64,000 nucleotides of DNA from Streptomyces zingiberis (GTDB lineage: Bacteria; Actinomycetota; Actinomycetes; Streptomycetales; Streptomycetaceae), in the NCBI RefSeq assembly GCF_012034935.1, contig NZ_JAATEN010000012.1, positions 1 to 64,000 of the forward strand, in the 5' to 3' direction. The notes beneath the pieces were generated by a model. The model worked only from the letters and a program-made list of their open reading frames with translations, made no database searches and was not told the DNA's origin. This document shows, in pieces, positions 17,428 to 25,817 of this stretch. The translations under genes were made by a program, and so were the position numbers. Each line of letters begins with the position of its first letter. Positions within the stretch are counted from its first letter, which is position 1.

Positions 17428-17597
17428 GACCGGTTCGCCGCTCCTTTTCCGCCCCCGCTGAGGGGCCACCGGCCGTCCGTACGCGGACCGGCCCGCCCCC
17501 GGGCAGAAGTGGGGACGGGCCGGTGGGGCGACGTGGTGACGGGGCGGGGCGGGGCGCTGGGCGGTCCTGGCATCGCCGGGGGCTCCCGCCCGCGGGG

Positions 17598-18170
17598 TCA
17601 GTCGTGCGGCGTCCAGTAATGGACGAGCCGGCCCACACCGTGCTCGACGGACTTCCAGGCGCCGGTGAACTCGACGACGGACACCGCACCGGTGGGGTAG
17701 CCGCCGCGCCTCATGCGGGCCAGGGTGTCGCCCTCGGCGGATCCGGCCAGGGCGTCGGCCAGGGCGTGCACCCCCGGGTTGTGGCCGACGAGCAGCAGGT
17801 CCCGTACGTCCTGAGGCGTCTCCCGGAGGAGGACGAGCAGATCGCCGAGGGTGGCCTCGTAGAGCCGGTCCTCGTAGACGGTCTTCGGCCGGTGGGGCAG
17901 TTCGTGGACGATCAGCTTCCAGGTCTCGCGGGTACGGACGGCGGTGGAGCAGAGGGTCAGATCGGGTCCGATGCCGGAGCCGGCGATCCAGCGTCCGGCG
18001 GCGGGGGCCTCCTTGCGCCCGCGTTCGGCCAGCGGGCGTTCCTGGTCGGCCACTTCGGGCCAGTCGGCCTTGGCGTGCCGGACGAGCACGATCCTGCGGG
18101 AATCCGGGGTTCCCTGCGAGGGCTCAGGGGTCGTGGACCCGGTCTCCGGGGAAGGTTCAGCGACGCTCAT
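17598..18170 (-). CDS. SixA-type histidine phosphatase family protein
   Basis: A 190-residue member of the phosphoglycerate-mutase-like histidine phosphatase superfamily. RIVLVRHAKADWP carries the RHxK form typical of SixA, which removes phosphate from phosphohistidine proteins. Other pocket residues are the Arg in STAVRTRETW, Glu in LYEATLGD and the second His in LLLVGHNPGV. Residues 1-25 are a Ser/Pro/Thr-rich extension. No signal peptide. The biological target is unknown in Streptomyces; related enzymes may act on low-molecular substrates. Convergent with serB (170-nt spacer). Confidence 0.85.
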   Translation of the reverse strand: MSVAEPSPETGSTTPEPSQGTPDSRRIVLVRHAKADWPEVADQERPLAERGRKEAPAAGRWIAGSGIGPDLTLCSTAVRTRETWKLIVHELPHRPKTVYEDRLYEATLGDLLVLLRETPQDVRDLLLVGHNPGVHALADALAGSAEGDTLARMRRGGYPTGAVSVVEFTGAWKSVEHGVGRLVHYWTPHD

Positions 18171-18296
18171 GGCACCCAGCTTCGCATGAAAACCGCTGTA
18201 CGGCCCCGGGGTGTTGGGGGAAGGGACGGTCCTCCCCGGGCGTCCGCCGGTGGCCACCGGCGTCCGCCGACGGCAGCCGTCGGACGCGCCTCCGGG

Positions 18297-18512
18297 TCAG
18301 CCGCGGGGCCGGAACAGGGCGTCCCGCAGCAGGCGCAGCACCTCTACGGCACCCGGGTGGACACCGGCGGCGGCGTGGGCGTCCCGCGCCCCGATGATCA
18401 GCGTCAGCAGGAGGGCGAAGGCGAGCACCGGGAGGAGGATCGCCCACCACGGCAGCCGGGACTGCGCGGCGCGGGCCGCCGGGAGGGGACGCGAACGCGT
18501 ACCGGCCGACAT
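18297..18512 (-). CDS. Small single-pass membrane protein, unknown function
   Basis: A 71-residue protein. It has an Arg-rich N-terminus (about 1-20), one transmembrane helix (about 22-42, PWWAILLPVLAFALLLTLIIG), and a short Ala-rich segment before a helical tail ending LLRDALFRPRG. Ala-His-Ala after the helix resembles a signal-peptidase site, so it could instead be exported. The start ATG (18512) is preceded by GGAGGCGG. No domain is recognisable. It lies on the same strand, 126 nt upstream of the SixA-type gene's start. Confidence 0.6.
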   Translation of the reverse strand: MSAGTRSRPLPAARAAQSRLPWWAILLPVLAFALLLTLIIGARDAHAAAGVHPGAVEVLRLLRDALFRPRG

Positions 18513-18788
18513 GGGAACCGCCTCCGTGCGGGTTCGTGACGACGGCGCGGCCGCCTGCCACGGCCGCGCCCACCGCTGGTGCGCGGTGTACGTCGAACCT
18601 ACGGAACCCGGCGCCGGGTTCCCATCCGGTGATCCACCCAGCGGACCCTGAGCCCGGCCCCCTAGGGGTGGTGGGGCCTGCCCCACCCCGCCGGCCGCCC
18701 GCACGGGCAGCCCGGCGGCCGGAACCGCCGGCACCGGAGGCACCGGCCGGGCCGGGGAGCGGCCGGTGGGCCGCTGCCGGGGCCGGTC

Positions 18789-18905
18789 TCAGGGGGCGAG
18801 GATCGTGGCGATCACGGAGATGACCACGCCGATGGCGAGCATCGCGCCGAACACGCCGAGCAGCTTCTTCTGGCCGTTGCGGGGGTGGGGGTCGAGAACT
18901 GGCAT
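18789..18905 (-). CDS. SGM_5486-type transporter-associated small protein
   Basis: A 38-residue peptide beginning MPVLDPHPRNGQKKLLGVFG and ending with one hydrophobic helix (IGVVISVIATILAP). The basic NGQKK segment directly before the helix predicts a cytoplasmic N-terminus. It matches a small Streptomyces family that I know as SGM_5486, annotated because it accompanies a major-facilitator gene. The MFS exporter gene lies just upstream on the same strand (178 nt). No enzymatic function is expected; it may be an accessory subunit of the transporter. Confidence 0.78.
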   Translation of the reverse strand: MPVLDPHPRNGQKKLLGVFGAMLAIGVVISVIATILAP

Positions 18906-19083
18906 GTCACCAGTCTCGCACCCGGCCCGGGCGGCCCGTCTCCCGGCCTCCCCGTGCTCCGTCCCTCACCACCTCGGCCACCCGGCGCCCCCCGCACCCG
19001 GGCGCTCACCCGGACCCGGGCCCGTCGCCCGGGTCCCGCTCCGCCCGGCGTCCGCGCCGTGCGCCGTCCCCCTCGCGCGGAGG

Positions 19084-20604
19084 TCAGCCGCCCACGGGGG
19101 TCCGGGCCGCGCCGGAGCCGCCGCCCGTCTCGTCCTCGACATGGCGGTCGCGGCCCGCCCGCGCGCCGAGCAGGATCTGCGGCACCATCAGCCCGGCCAT
19201 CAGCGCCAGCGGCGCGCCCCAGCCGCCGCTGTACTGGTGGAGGAGACCGATCAGCAGCGGCCCCGGGATGGAGATCAGATAGCCGGTGCTCTGCGCGAAC
19301 GCCGACAGCCGGACGACGCCCGCGCCGGTGCGGGCGCGCATTCCGATCAACGTCAGCACCAGGGGGAACGCGCAGTTGGAGATGCCGAGCAGCAGCGCCC
19401 AGAACCACGCCCCGGCGGCGGGGGCGGCGTACAGCCCGGCGTAGCCGCCCAGTCCGCAGACGCCCAGGACGACGGCGATGCCGCTCTGGTGGCGCATCCC
19501 CGCGGCGACCCTCGGCAGCAGGAAGGACAGCGGCACGCCGAGCCCCATGGTGACGGCGAGCAGTACCCCGGCCGTGGACGCCGGAAGCCCCGCGTCACGG
19601 AAGATCTGCGGCATCCAGCCCATCGTGACGTAGGCGGCCGTGGCCTGGAGCCCGAAGAAACAGCCGAGCGCCCAGGCCGTGCGGGACCGGGTGATCCGCC
19701 CCGGCGCGTCCGGCTCCCGGCCGCTCTCCGCGGAGGACGGGCCGGGGGACGTCCGCGGGGCGGGCTCCGGCGGCCCGGCCGCCTCCGCGCGGGGCCCGGT
19801 GCCGCCGCCGCCCCGGGCCGCGCGGCTCCCCGTGACCACCAGGGGCAGCCAGACCAGCCCGGCCACCATCGCCGGGATCGCCCAGACCGCCAGCCCGGCG
19901 CGCCAGTCGGCACCGAGGGCCTGCGTGACGGGCACCGCGGAGGCGGCGGCCACGGAGGTGCCGAGGGCCAGGGTCATCGAGTAGAGGCCGGTCATGGTGC
20001 CCACCCGGCCGGGGAACCAGCGCTTGACGGCCACCGGCATGAGCACGTTGCTCAGGGCGATGCCCGCCAGGGCCAGCGCGCTGGCCGCGAGGAAGGCGGC
20101 CGTGGTCCCGGCCAGGGAGCGCACCAGCAGACCGGCCGCGATGGCGGACATCCCCGCCAGCAGCACCGGCGCCGGCCCTCCACGCCGGGCCAGCCGCGGG
20201 GCGGCGGCGCCGACGAGGGCGAAGCAGAGCGAGGGCAGGGAGGTCAGGAGCCCGGCGGCGGTCCCGCTCATCCCCAGCCCGTCGCGGACCTCCTGGAGCA
20301 GCGGGCCGAGGCTGGTGATCGCGGGGCGCAGGTTCAGCGCGGCCAGCGCGATGCCGACGACCAGCAGCCTGGTCCGCCAGGGGGACCACCCGCGCCGGGA
20401 GGACGGGGCCGCGGGCGGGGCCGGCTCCCCGCCCGGGGCCGCCGGGCCGTCCGGGCCGGACCCGCCGGCGGCGGAGTCCGCCGGTCCGCCCGCGCCGGAC
20501 GCGCCCTCCGCCGGCGGGCTCTCCGCCCGCGCGCCCGTGGGTGGCCCGGAAGGGCCCGGGGCGGGTGGGTGCGCGGTGGGGCAGCGGGGTGCGTCATCTG
20601 GCAT
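19084..20604 (-). CDS. CynX/NimT-family MFS transporter
   Basis: A 506-residue major-facilitator protein. Residues 1-75 are a Pro/Ala/Gly-rich cytoplasmic extension. Twelve predicted helices follow, with the family-typical first block LNLRPAITSLGPLLQEVRDGLGMSGTAAGL and VLMPVAVKRWFPGRVGTMTGLYS. An additional Pro/Gly-rich cytoplasmic loop (about 262-305) separates the two six-helix halves. CynX/NimT members export cyanate, nitroimidazoles or other small compounds; the substrate is unknown. ATG 20604 was chosen; ATG 20616 four codons upstream is equally possible. The 38-residue satellite follows downstream. Confidence 0.87.
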   Translation of the reverse strand: MPDDAPRCPTAHPPAPGPSGPPTGARAESPPAEGASGAGGPADSAAGGSGPDGPAAPGGEPAPPAAPSSRRGWSPWRTRLLVVGIALAALNLRPAITSLGPLLQEVRDGLGMSGTAAGLLTSLPSLCFALVGAAAPRLARRGGPAPVLLAGMSAIAAGLLVRSLAGTTAAFLAASALALAGIALSNVLMPVAVKRWFPGRVGTMTGLYSMTLALGTSVAAASAVPVTQALGADWRAGLAVWAIPAMVAGLVWLPLVVTGSRAARGGGGTGPRAEAAGPPEPAPRTSPGPSSAESGREPDAPGRITRSRTAWALGCFFGLQATAAYVTMGWMPQIFRDAGLPASTAGVLLAVTMGLGVPLSFLLPRVAAGMRHQSGIAVVLGVCGLGGYAGLYAAPAAGAWFWALLLGISNCAFPLVLTLIGMRARTGAGVVRLSAFAQSTGYLISIPGPLLIGLLHQYSGGWGAPLALMAGLMVPQILLGARAGRDRHVEDETGGGSGAARTPVGG

Positions 20605-20823
20605 GACGTCCAGCATAGGATCGCCCCGGAGTGGACTTCGGCCGGTGGCTCCCCCGCCGTCCGGTCCCACCGGCGCACGGCACGGGACGGCGGCGGACGG
20701 GACCGCACGGGCCGGGGTGGCACCGGGCGTGACCGGGATCGCCCCCTTCCGGGTCCGCGCGGCCGTCCGCCCGGCGCCGCGCCTCCGTCGTCACGCCGTC
20801 ATCACGCCGTCATCGGGCCTGCG

Positions 20824-21216
20824 TCACCGCGAGACCTCATGCGTCACCCAGGCGCGCCCCGGCTCCTTCCAGCAGCGCGCCGACAGCCGCGTCGCCCGCG
20901 CGGGCCCCGTCTCGACCGGGGCGGTGTCCACGTCCAGGTCCCACCAGCGCTCGCACTCGACGTGCAGCCGCACCCGGTCGGTGACCGGGAACGGGTTGTG
21001 GCAGCGGACGGTGACCTCGGAGCCGGCGACCTCCAGACCGCACACGGCCCGGTGACCCGGCCGCCCCGCCCCCGACGGGCCCGGGGCAGCGGTGCCTCCG
21101 GCCGGGGCCCGCCCCACCACGGGGGCGGCCGCGGCCGCCGGGGAGGACAGCACCGCCACCGCGATCAGCAGCCCGGCCAGGGGACGGCGGCGCGCTCTCC
21201 GCAGGGCGGCACCCAT
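20824..21216 (-). CDS. Secreted hypothetical protein
   Basis: A 130-residue exported protein. The N-terminus has a basic patch (RRARRR) and hydrophobic core PLAGLLIAVAVLSSPAAAA, a Sec signal with probable cleavage near AAAAAP. The mature part has three Cys (CGLEV, VRCHNPFPV, VECERWW) and a fourth in SARCWKEPG, likely forming two disulfides in a small beta-sandwich. The GGAGGAGGT ribosome site before ATG 21216 is very strong. No family recognised. It lies downstream of the fabI terminator, so is probably transcribed on its own. Confidence 0.75.
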   Translation of the reverse strand: MGAALRRARRRPLAGLLIAVAVLSSPAAAAAPVVGRAPAGGTAAPGPSGAGRPGHRAVCGLEVAGSEVTVRCHNPFPVTDRVRLHVECERWWDLDVDTAPVETGPARATRLSARCWKEPGRAWVTHEVSR

Positions 21217-21283
21217 GGCGACCTCCTCCGCGCACCACGCGGGGCCGGGCCCCGGCCGGGCCGTCCCCGCCGTGCCACCACCA

Positions 21284-21325
21284 CCCGCCACGGGCGCGCA
21301 CTCCAGCGTGCGCGCCCGTGGCGGG
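21284..21325. terminator. Strong terminator after fabG-fabI
   Basis: A perfect 18-bp stem (21284-21301 with 21308-21325) and 6-nt loop, about 215 nt beyond the fabI stop on the minus strand. It insulates the operon from the secreted-protein gene. Confidence 0.75.
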
Positions 21326-21539
21326 GAGCCGCCCGGCGGGGTACGCCGAACGCGCGACGGCCCCGGCACCCGCGCGAGGCGGGGCCGGGGCCGGGGCGTT
21401 CAGAAGGCACGGACCGCACGGGGCGGGCGGACACCCAGGCCCCCGGAGTGCTCCGCGGCCCTGCGGATCCGGCCCGGCAGATCCGGCCCGGCGGAACGGC
21501 CGGGCGCGGCGGGGCGCCGGATACGCCGGCTCCCGGGCG

Positions 21540-22310
21540 TCAGGCGCCCATCATGTGCACGCCACCGTCGACGTGCACGATCTCGCCGGTCGTCTTCGGG
21601 AAGAAGTCCGACAGCAGGCCGACCACTCCGCGCCCGGCGGGCTCCGGGTCGGCCAGGTCCCAGCCGATGGGCGCCCGGTGGTTCCAGACGTCCGCCAGCT
21701 CCTCGAAGCCCGGGATGGACTTGGCGGCGATGGACTTGATCGGGCCCGCCGAGATCAGGTTGCACCGCACGTTCCGCGCGCCGAGGTCACGGGCGATGTA
21801 GCGGCTGGTCGACTCCAGCGCGGCCTTGGCGACGCCCATCCAGTCGTACTTCGGCCAGGCGCTCTGCGCGTCGAAGGTGAGGCCGACGACGGAACCGCCG
21901 CGTTCCATCAGCGGGAGGCAGGCCATGGTCAGCGACTTGAGCGAGTACGCGGAGACGTGCACGGCGGTGGAGACGTCCTCCCAGCTGCCCTCCAGGAAGG
22001 TGAAGGCGCCCTGCGGGGCGAACGCGATGGAGTGCACGACCCCGTCGAGGGAGGCGTCGGCGCCGAAGTGCTCACGGAGTTTGCCGGCGAGGCCGTCGAG
22101 CTGCGCCTGGTCGGTCACGTCCAGCTCGATGACGGGCGCGGGCTTGGGCAGCCGCTTGGCGATCCGCTCCACCAGGGAGAGCCGGCCGTAGCCGGTGAGC
22201 ACGACCTCGGCACCCTCGTTCTGCGCGATCTTGGCGGTCTGGAAGGCGATCGAGGACTCGGTGAGAACACCGGTGACCAGGATGCGCTTGCCGGCGAGGA
22301 TTCCACTCAT
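21540..22310 (-). CDS. fabI: Enoyl-[acyl-carrier-protein] reductase (NADH), FabI/InhA type
   Basis: A 256-residue FAS-II enzyme reducing enoyl-ACP to acyl-ACP. It starts MSGILAGKRILVTGVLTESS, the atypical SDR nucleotide-binding turn of FabI/InhA, and has the catalytic Tyr and Lys in PKYDWMGVAKAALES (Y-x6-K spacing of the InhA group). The substrate-loop residues ISAGPIKSIAAKSIPGF follow. The size matches InhA (269) and FabI (262). It is the second gene of the fabG-fabI operon, 5 nt after the fabG stop; actinobacterial fabG and InhA are linked in the same order. Likely target of triclosan/isoniazid-like inhibitors by homology. Confidence 0.95.
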   Translation of the reverse strand: MSGILAGKRILVTGVLTESSIAFQTAKIAQNEGAEVVLTGYGRLSLVERIAKRLPKPAPVIELDVTDQAQLDGLAGKLREHFGADASLDGVVHSIAFAPQGAFTFLEGSWEDVSTAVHVSAYSLKSLTMACLPLMERGGSVVGLTFDAQSAWPKYDWMGVAKAALESTSRYIARDLGARNVRCNLISAGPIKSIAAKSIPGFEELADVWNHRAPIGWDLADPEPAGRGVVGLLSDFFPKTTGEIVHVDGGVHMMGA

Positions 22311-22315
22311 GACGT

Positions 22316-23035
22316 TCAGTGACCCATGCCCAATCCGCCGTCCACGGGAATGACGGCTCCGGTGATGTATGCGGCTTCCTCGGAGGCGAGGAAGCGGACC
22401 GCGGCGGCGATCTCCCCGGGCTGCGCGTACCGCCCCAGCGGCACCTGCCCGACGATGCCCGCCCGCTGCTCGTCGCTGAGCACGCGGGTCATGTCCGTGT
22501 CGACGAAGCCGGGCGCGACGACGTTGCAGGTGATGTTGCGGGAACCCAGCTCGCGGGCGATGGAGCGGGCGAAACCGACCAGCCCCGCCTTGGAGGCGGC
22601 GTAGTTGGCCTGCCCCGCCGAGCCCGCCAGCCCGACCACCGAGGAGATGAGCACGATCCGCCCCTTGCGGGCGCGCAGCATCCCGCGGTTGGCACGCTTC
22701 ACCACCCGGAAGGTGCCGGTGAGGTTGGTGTCGAGGACGGTGCTGAAGTCCTCCTCCGACATCCGCATCAGCAACTGGTCCCGGGTGACGCCCGCGTTGG
22801 CCACGAGCACTTCCACCGGGCCGTGCCGCTCCTCGATCTCCTTGTAGGCCTGCTCCACCTGTTCGGGGTCGGTGATGTCGCACTTGACCGCCAGGCACCC
22901 GCGCTCGGCGAGCTCGGCCGGCGGCTCGCCGGAGCGGTAGGTGTAGGCGACCTTCTCCCCGGCGTCGGCGAAGGCACGGGCGATGGCGAGGCCGATGCCC
23001 CGGTTTCCTCCGGTGACGAGAACCGAGCGGCTCAA
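22316..23035 (-). CDS. fabG: 3-oxoacyl-[acyl-carrier-protein] reductase
   Basis: A 239-residue NADPH-dependent ketoreductase of FAS-II. The TGGNRGIGLAIA cofactor loop, NAGVTRD, and the catalytic Ser (VVGLAGSAGQ), Tyr and Lys (ANYAASKAGLVGFARS) are all present, as is the C-terminal ITGAVIPVDGGLGMGH. The likely start is the rare TTG at 23035, with AAAGGGTGA 5 nt upstream; upstream in-frame codons are Gly/Ser-rich and not conserved. It is the first gene of the fabG-fabI operon and has a palindrome 117-135 nt upstream that could be an operator. Confidence 0.95.
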   Translation of the reverse strand: MSRSVLVTGGNRGIGLAIARAFADAGEKVAYTYRSGEPPAELAERGCLAVKCDITDPEQVEQAYKEIEERHGPVEVLVANAGVTRDQLLMRMSEEDFSTVLDTNLTGTFRVVKRANRGMLRARKGRIVLISSVVGLAGSAGQANYAASKAGLVGFARSIARELGSRNITCNVVAPGFVDTDMTRVLSDEQRAGIVGQVPLGRYAQPGEIAAAVRFLASEEAAYITGAVIPVDGGLGMGH

Positions 23036-23151
23036 CGGATCACCCTTTCGGTAGCGGACTTGGCCGGTGTGACCGGACTGCGATCCCCCCGAACCTATCG
23101 GGCCGCCCCCGGCGCCGACGCTCCCGCCCTCGACAGCGGCCACCGCGGCTC

Positions 23152-23170
23152 TCTGTGGACTTTCTACAGA
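23152..23170. promoter_or_regulatory. Palindrome upstream of fabG
   Basis: TCTGTGGA-CTT-TCTACAGA: 8-nt arms with one mismatch. It lies about 117 nt upstream of the fabG start in an AT-richer patch. Shape and position fit a dimeric-regulator site. Confidence 0.45.
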
Positions 23171-23340
23171 ACTCCCCGCGGAAGGCCCCGCGCCGGACCG
23201 CGGCCGGGAACACCGTCCCGGAGCCCGCCGGGCCGCGCCGGTGGATCAACTCCGCCCCGGCGGCCGCGCTTTGCCCGGCCCCGGGGATCAGCCGGACGCC
23301 AGGGCCGAGCAGCGGGCCGGCGCCGGGCCGGCCGGTGACG

Positions 23341-24045
23341 TCATCCGGCCCCGCCCTGGGGCGAACCGGCGCCGCGGGGCGTGACGGGCGCCGGGGTGCC
23401 CGTCCGCCGGGCGCCCTTCGCCGGCTTCCCGCCGCGCCGGGCCTCCCCGCGGCCGGTCCCCTCGTCACCGGATTCCCCCTCCGCCCGGCGCTCCGCCCTC
23501 AGGGCGGCGGCCTCCCGGCGGTCCCGGATGGTGATGACGAGCACGGCGGCGGCCACGGGCGCGGTCGTCGCCACCCCGGCCCACAGCGGCCACGCCGGGA
23601 CGCCGGACCAGGTCTCCGGGCGCCACATGATGGCGCAGGCGGCCGCGAAGGTGAGGCCGAGGCAGAAGGCGAGGAAGAGGAGCACCTTGGCCAGCCGCAG
23701 GGCGGAGGCGCGGCTGGCGGGGCGGTTCATCCCGCCGACCCGGCGGAGGCGCGAGGGGGTGCCGGGAACCTCGGTCTCCGGCCGGGTCCGCAGGGTGATC
23801 ACCGCCGACACGGCCATCAGGGCCAGGAGCCCGGCGTGGACGAAGACGGGCAGGAAGACGGTCCCCACCGACTTCTCCCCCCACCGGTCCACGCCGCCGC
23901 CGGCGAAGTGCAGCGGCACCCGGCCGGGCAGCCCCGGATACGCCACGATGCCCCATACCGTGAGGGCCAGCAGCACCGCGCCTCCCGGCAGCAGCCAGAG
24001 CCAGGGGAAGGCGGGGCGGGTCTCGTCGCTCGTGCGGGTGGCCAC
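23341..24045 (-). CDS. DUF1648-domain membrane protein
   Basis: A 234-residue protein. The DUF1648 module (about 15-60) has the signature YPGLPGRVPLHFAGGGVDRWG between two helices; two or three further transmembrane segments follow (AGLLALMAVSAVITLR, LLFLAFCLGLTFAAACAIM, PVAAAVLVITI). Members include SdpI-like immunity proteins and uncharacterised membrane proteins; nothing here marks it as an immunity factor. The C-terminal 45 residues are a charged disordered tail (GRGEARRGGKPAKGARRTG). Start taken as GTG 24045. It is upstream of fabG by more than 300 nt and divergent from tldD. Confidence 0.75.
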   Translation of the reverse strand: MATRTSDETRPAFPWLWLLPGGAVLLALTVWGIVAYPGLPGRVPLHFAGGGVDRWGEKSVGTVFLPVFVHAGLLALMAVSAVITLRTRPETEVPGTPSRLRRVGGMNRPASRASALRLAKVLLFLAFCLGLTFAAACAIMWRPETWSGVPAWPLWAGVATTAPVAAAVLVITIRDRREAAALRAERRAEGESGDEGTGRGEARRGGKPAKGARRTGTPAPVTPRGAGSPQGGAG

Positions 24046-24290
24046 GTGTCGGCTCTCCAGTTTCTCTGCTGCTCTCGTGCTCCGGCGGCGCCCCGGTTCT
24101 CCGGGCACCCTCCGCCCCGCTCGCGTCCGCGCGCGCACTCGACGCCTACCCGGTACCGCGGCGGGGGAACACGCCGATCGGGCCCCGTCCCCGAGCGGCC
24201 CTCCGCCGGGCAGCCGTCCCCCGCCCCGTCGTGGTTGACTGCTGCCTCAGGGTGACCGTGGCGTTGTGAAGCGAAGGGAAGGCTGCCGAA

Positions 24291-25817
24291 GTGCCCCACG
24301 AGGTCGATCAGTCATTTCTGGCGCTGCCGCTGCGCGCGCTCGCGGACGCGGCGCTGGCGCGGGCCCGCTCGCTCGGCGCCGAGCACGCGGACTTCCGGCT
24401 GGAGCGGGTGCGCAGCGCCTCCTGGCGGCTGCGGGACGCGCGTCCGGCCGGCTCCTCGGACACCACGGACCTGGGGTACGCGGTCCGCGTCGTGCACGGC
24501 GGCGCCTGGGGCTTCGCCTCCGGTGTGGAGCTGACCCCGGACGGCGCGGCGGCGGTCGCGAGCCGGGCCGTGGCGCTGGCCAGGCTGTCGGCCCAGGTGA
24601 TCCGCGCCTCCGGGTCCGGCGAGCGGGTGGAACTGGCCACCGAGCCGGTCTACCGGGACACCACCTGGGTGTCCTCCTACGCGGTGGACCCGTTCACGGT
24701 GGCCGACGCGGAGAAGGCGGGGCTGCTCGCCGAGTGGAGCGCCCGGCTGCTGGCCGCCCCCGGGGTCGCGCACGCGGACGCCTCACTCCTCACCGTCCGC
24801 GAGAACAAGTTCTACGCCGACACGGCGGGCACCACGACCACCCAGCAGCGGGTGCGGCTCCACCCGGAGCTCACCGCGGTCGCCGTGGACGCGGAGAGCG
24901 GGGAGTTCGACTCGATGCGGACCACGGCACCGCCGGTGGGCCGCGGCTGGGAGTATCTGACCGGCTCCGGCGGCTGGGACTGGGACGCGGAGCTGGCGGA
25001 GATCCCCGCCCTGCTGGCCGAGAAGATGCGCGCGCCGGGCGTCGAGCCCGGCCGGTACGACCTGGTGGTGGATCCCACCAACCTCTGGCTGACCATCCAC
25101 GAGTCCGTCGGCCACGCCACGGAGCTGGACCGCGCGCTGGGGTACGAGGCGGCGTACGCGGGGACCTCCTTCGCCACCTTCGACCAGCTCGGCCGGCTCC
25201 GCTACGGCTCGGAGCTGATGAACGTCACCGGCGACCGCACGGCCGAACACGGCCTCGCCACCACCGGCTGGGACGACGAGGGCGTGGCCGCCCAGTCCTG
25301 GGACCTGGTGCGGGACGGCCGGCTCGTCGGTTACCAGCTCGACCGCCGGATCGCCCGGCTCACCGGTTTCGAGCGCTCCAACGGCTGCGCGTACGCCGAC
25401 TCCCCGGGGCACGTCCCGGTGCAGCGGATGGCGAACGTCTCGCTGCGGCCGGCGCCGGACGGCCCGTCCACCGAGGAGCTGATCTCCGGGGTGGAGCGCG
25501 GGATCTACGTGGTCGGCGACCGCTCCTGGTCCATCGACATGCAGCGGTACAACTTCCAGTTCACCGGGCAGCGGTTCTTCAGGATCGAGCACGGGCGGCT
25601 GGCGGGCCAGCTGCGCGACGTAGCCTACCAGGCGACGACCACGGACTTCTGGGGTTCGCTGAAGGCCGTCGGCGGCCCGGAGACCTATCTGCTGTGCGGC
25701 GCGTTCAACTGCGGCAAGGCCCAGCCGGGCCAGGTCGCGGCCGTCTCGCACGGCTGCCCGTCCGCCCTGTTCGAACAGGTGAACATTCTCAACACCACCC
25801 AGGAGGCGGGCCGATGA
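24291..25817 (+). CDS. tldD: TldD-type metalloprotease subunit
   Basis: A 508-residue peptidase of the TldD/PmbA family (family M103). The zinc-binding helix is HESVGHATELD (His270 and His275), the TldD-specific HExxxH that PmbA/TldE lacks. The N-terminal half carries the conserved DFRLERVRSASWRLRDARP and GWGFASG-like blocks, the C-terminal half SDGPxx-like NVSLRPAP and YVVGDRSWSIDMQRYNFQF. TldD-TldE heterodimers degrade unfolded peptides and mature RiPPs such as microcin B17. GTG 24291 follows GAAGGGAAGG. Four-base ATGA overlap couples it to tldE. No RiPP precursor gene was found nearby. Confidence 0.92.
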   Translation: MPHEVDQSFLALPLRALADAALARARSLGAEHADFRLERVRSASWRLRDARPAGSSDTTDLGYAVRVVHGGAWGFASGVELTPDGAAAVASRAVALARLSAQVIRASGSGERVELATEPVYRDTTWVSSYAVDPFTVADAEKAGLLAEWSARLLAAPGVAHADASLLTVRENKFYADTAGTTTTQQRVRLHPELTAVAVDAESGEFDSMRTTAPPVGRGWEYLTGSGGWDWDAELAEIPALLAEKMRAPGVEPGRYDLVVDPTNLWLTIHESVGHATELDRALGYEAAYAGTSFATFDQLGRLRYGSELMNVTGDRTAEHGLATTGWDDEGVAAQSWDLVRDGRLVGYQLDRRIARLTGFERSNGCAYADSPGHVPVQRMANVSLRPAPDGPSTEELISGVERGIYVVGDRSWSIDMQRYNFQFTGQRFFRIEHGRLAGQLRDVAYQATTTDFWGSLKAVGGPETYLLCGAFNCGKAQPGQVAAVSHGCPSALFEQVNILNTTQEAGR

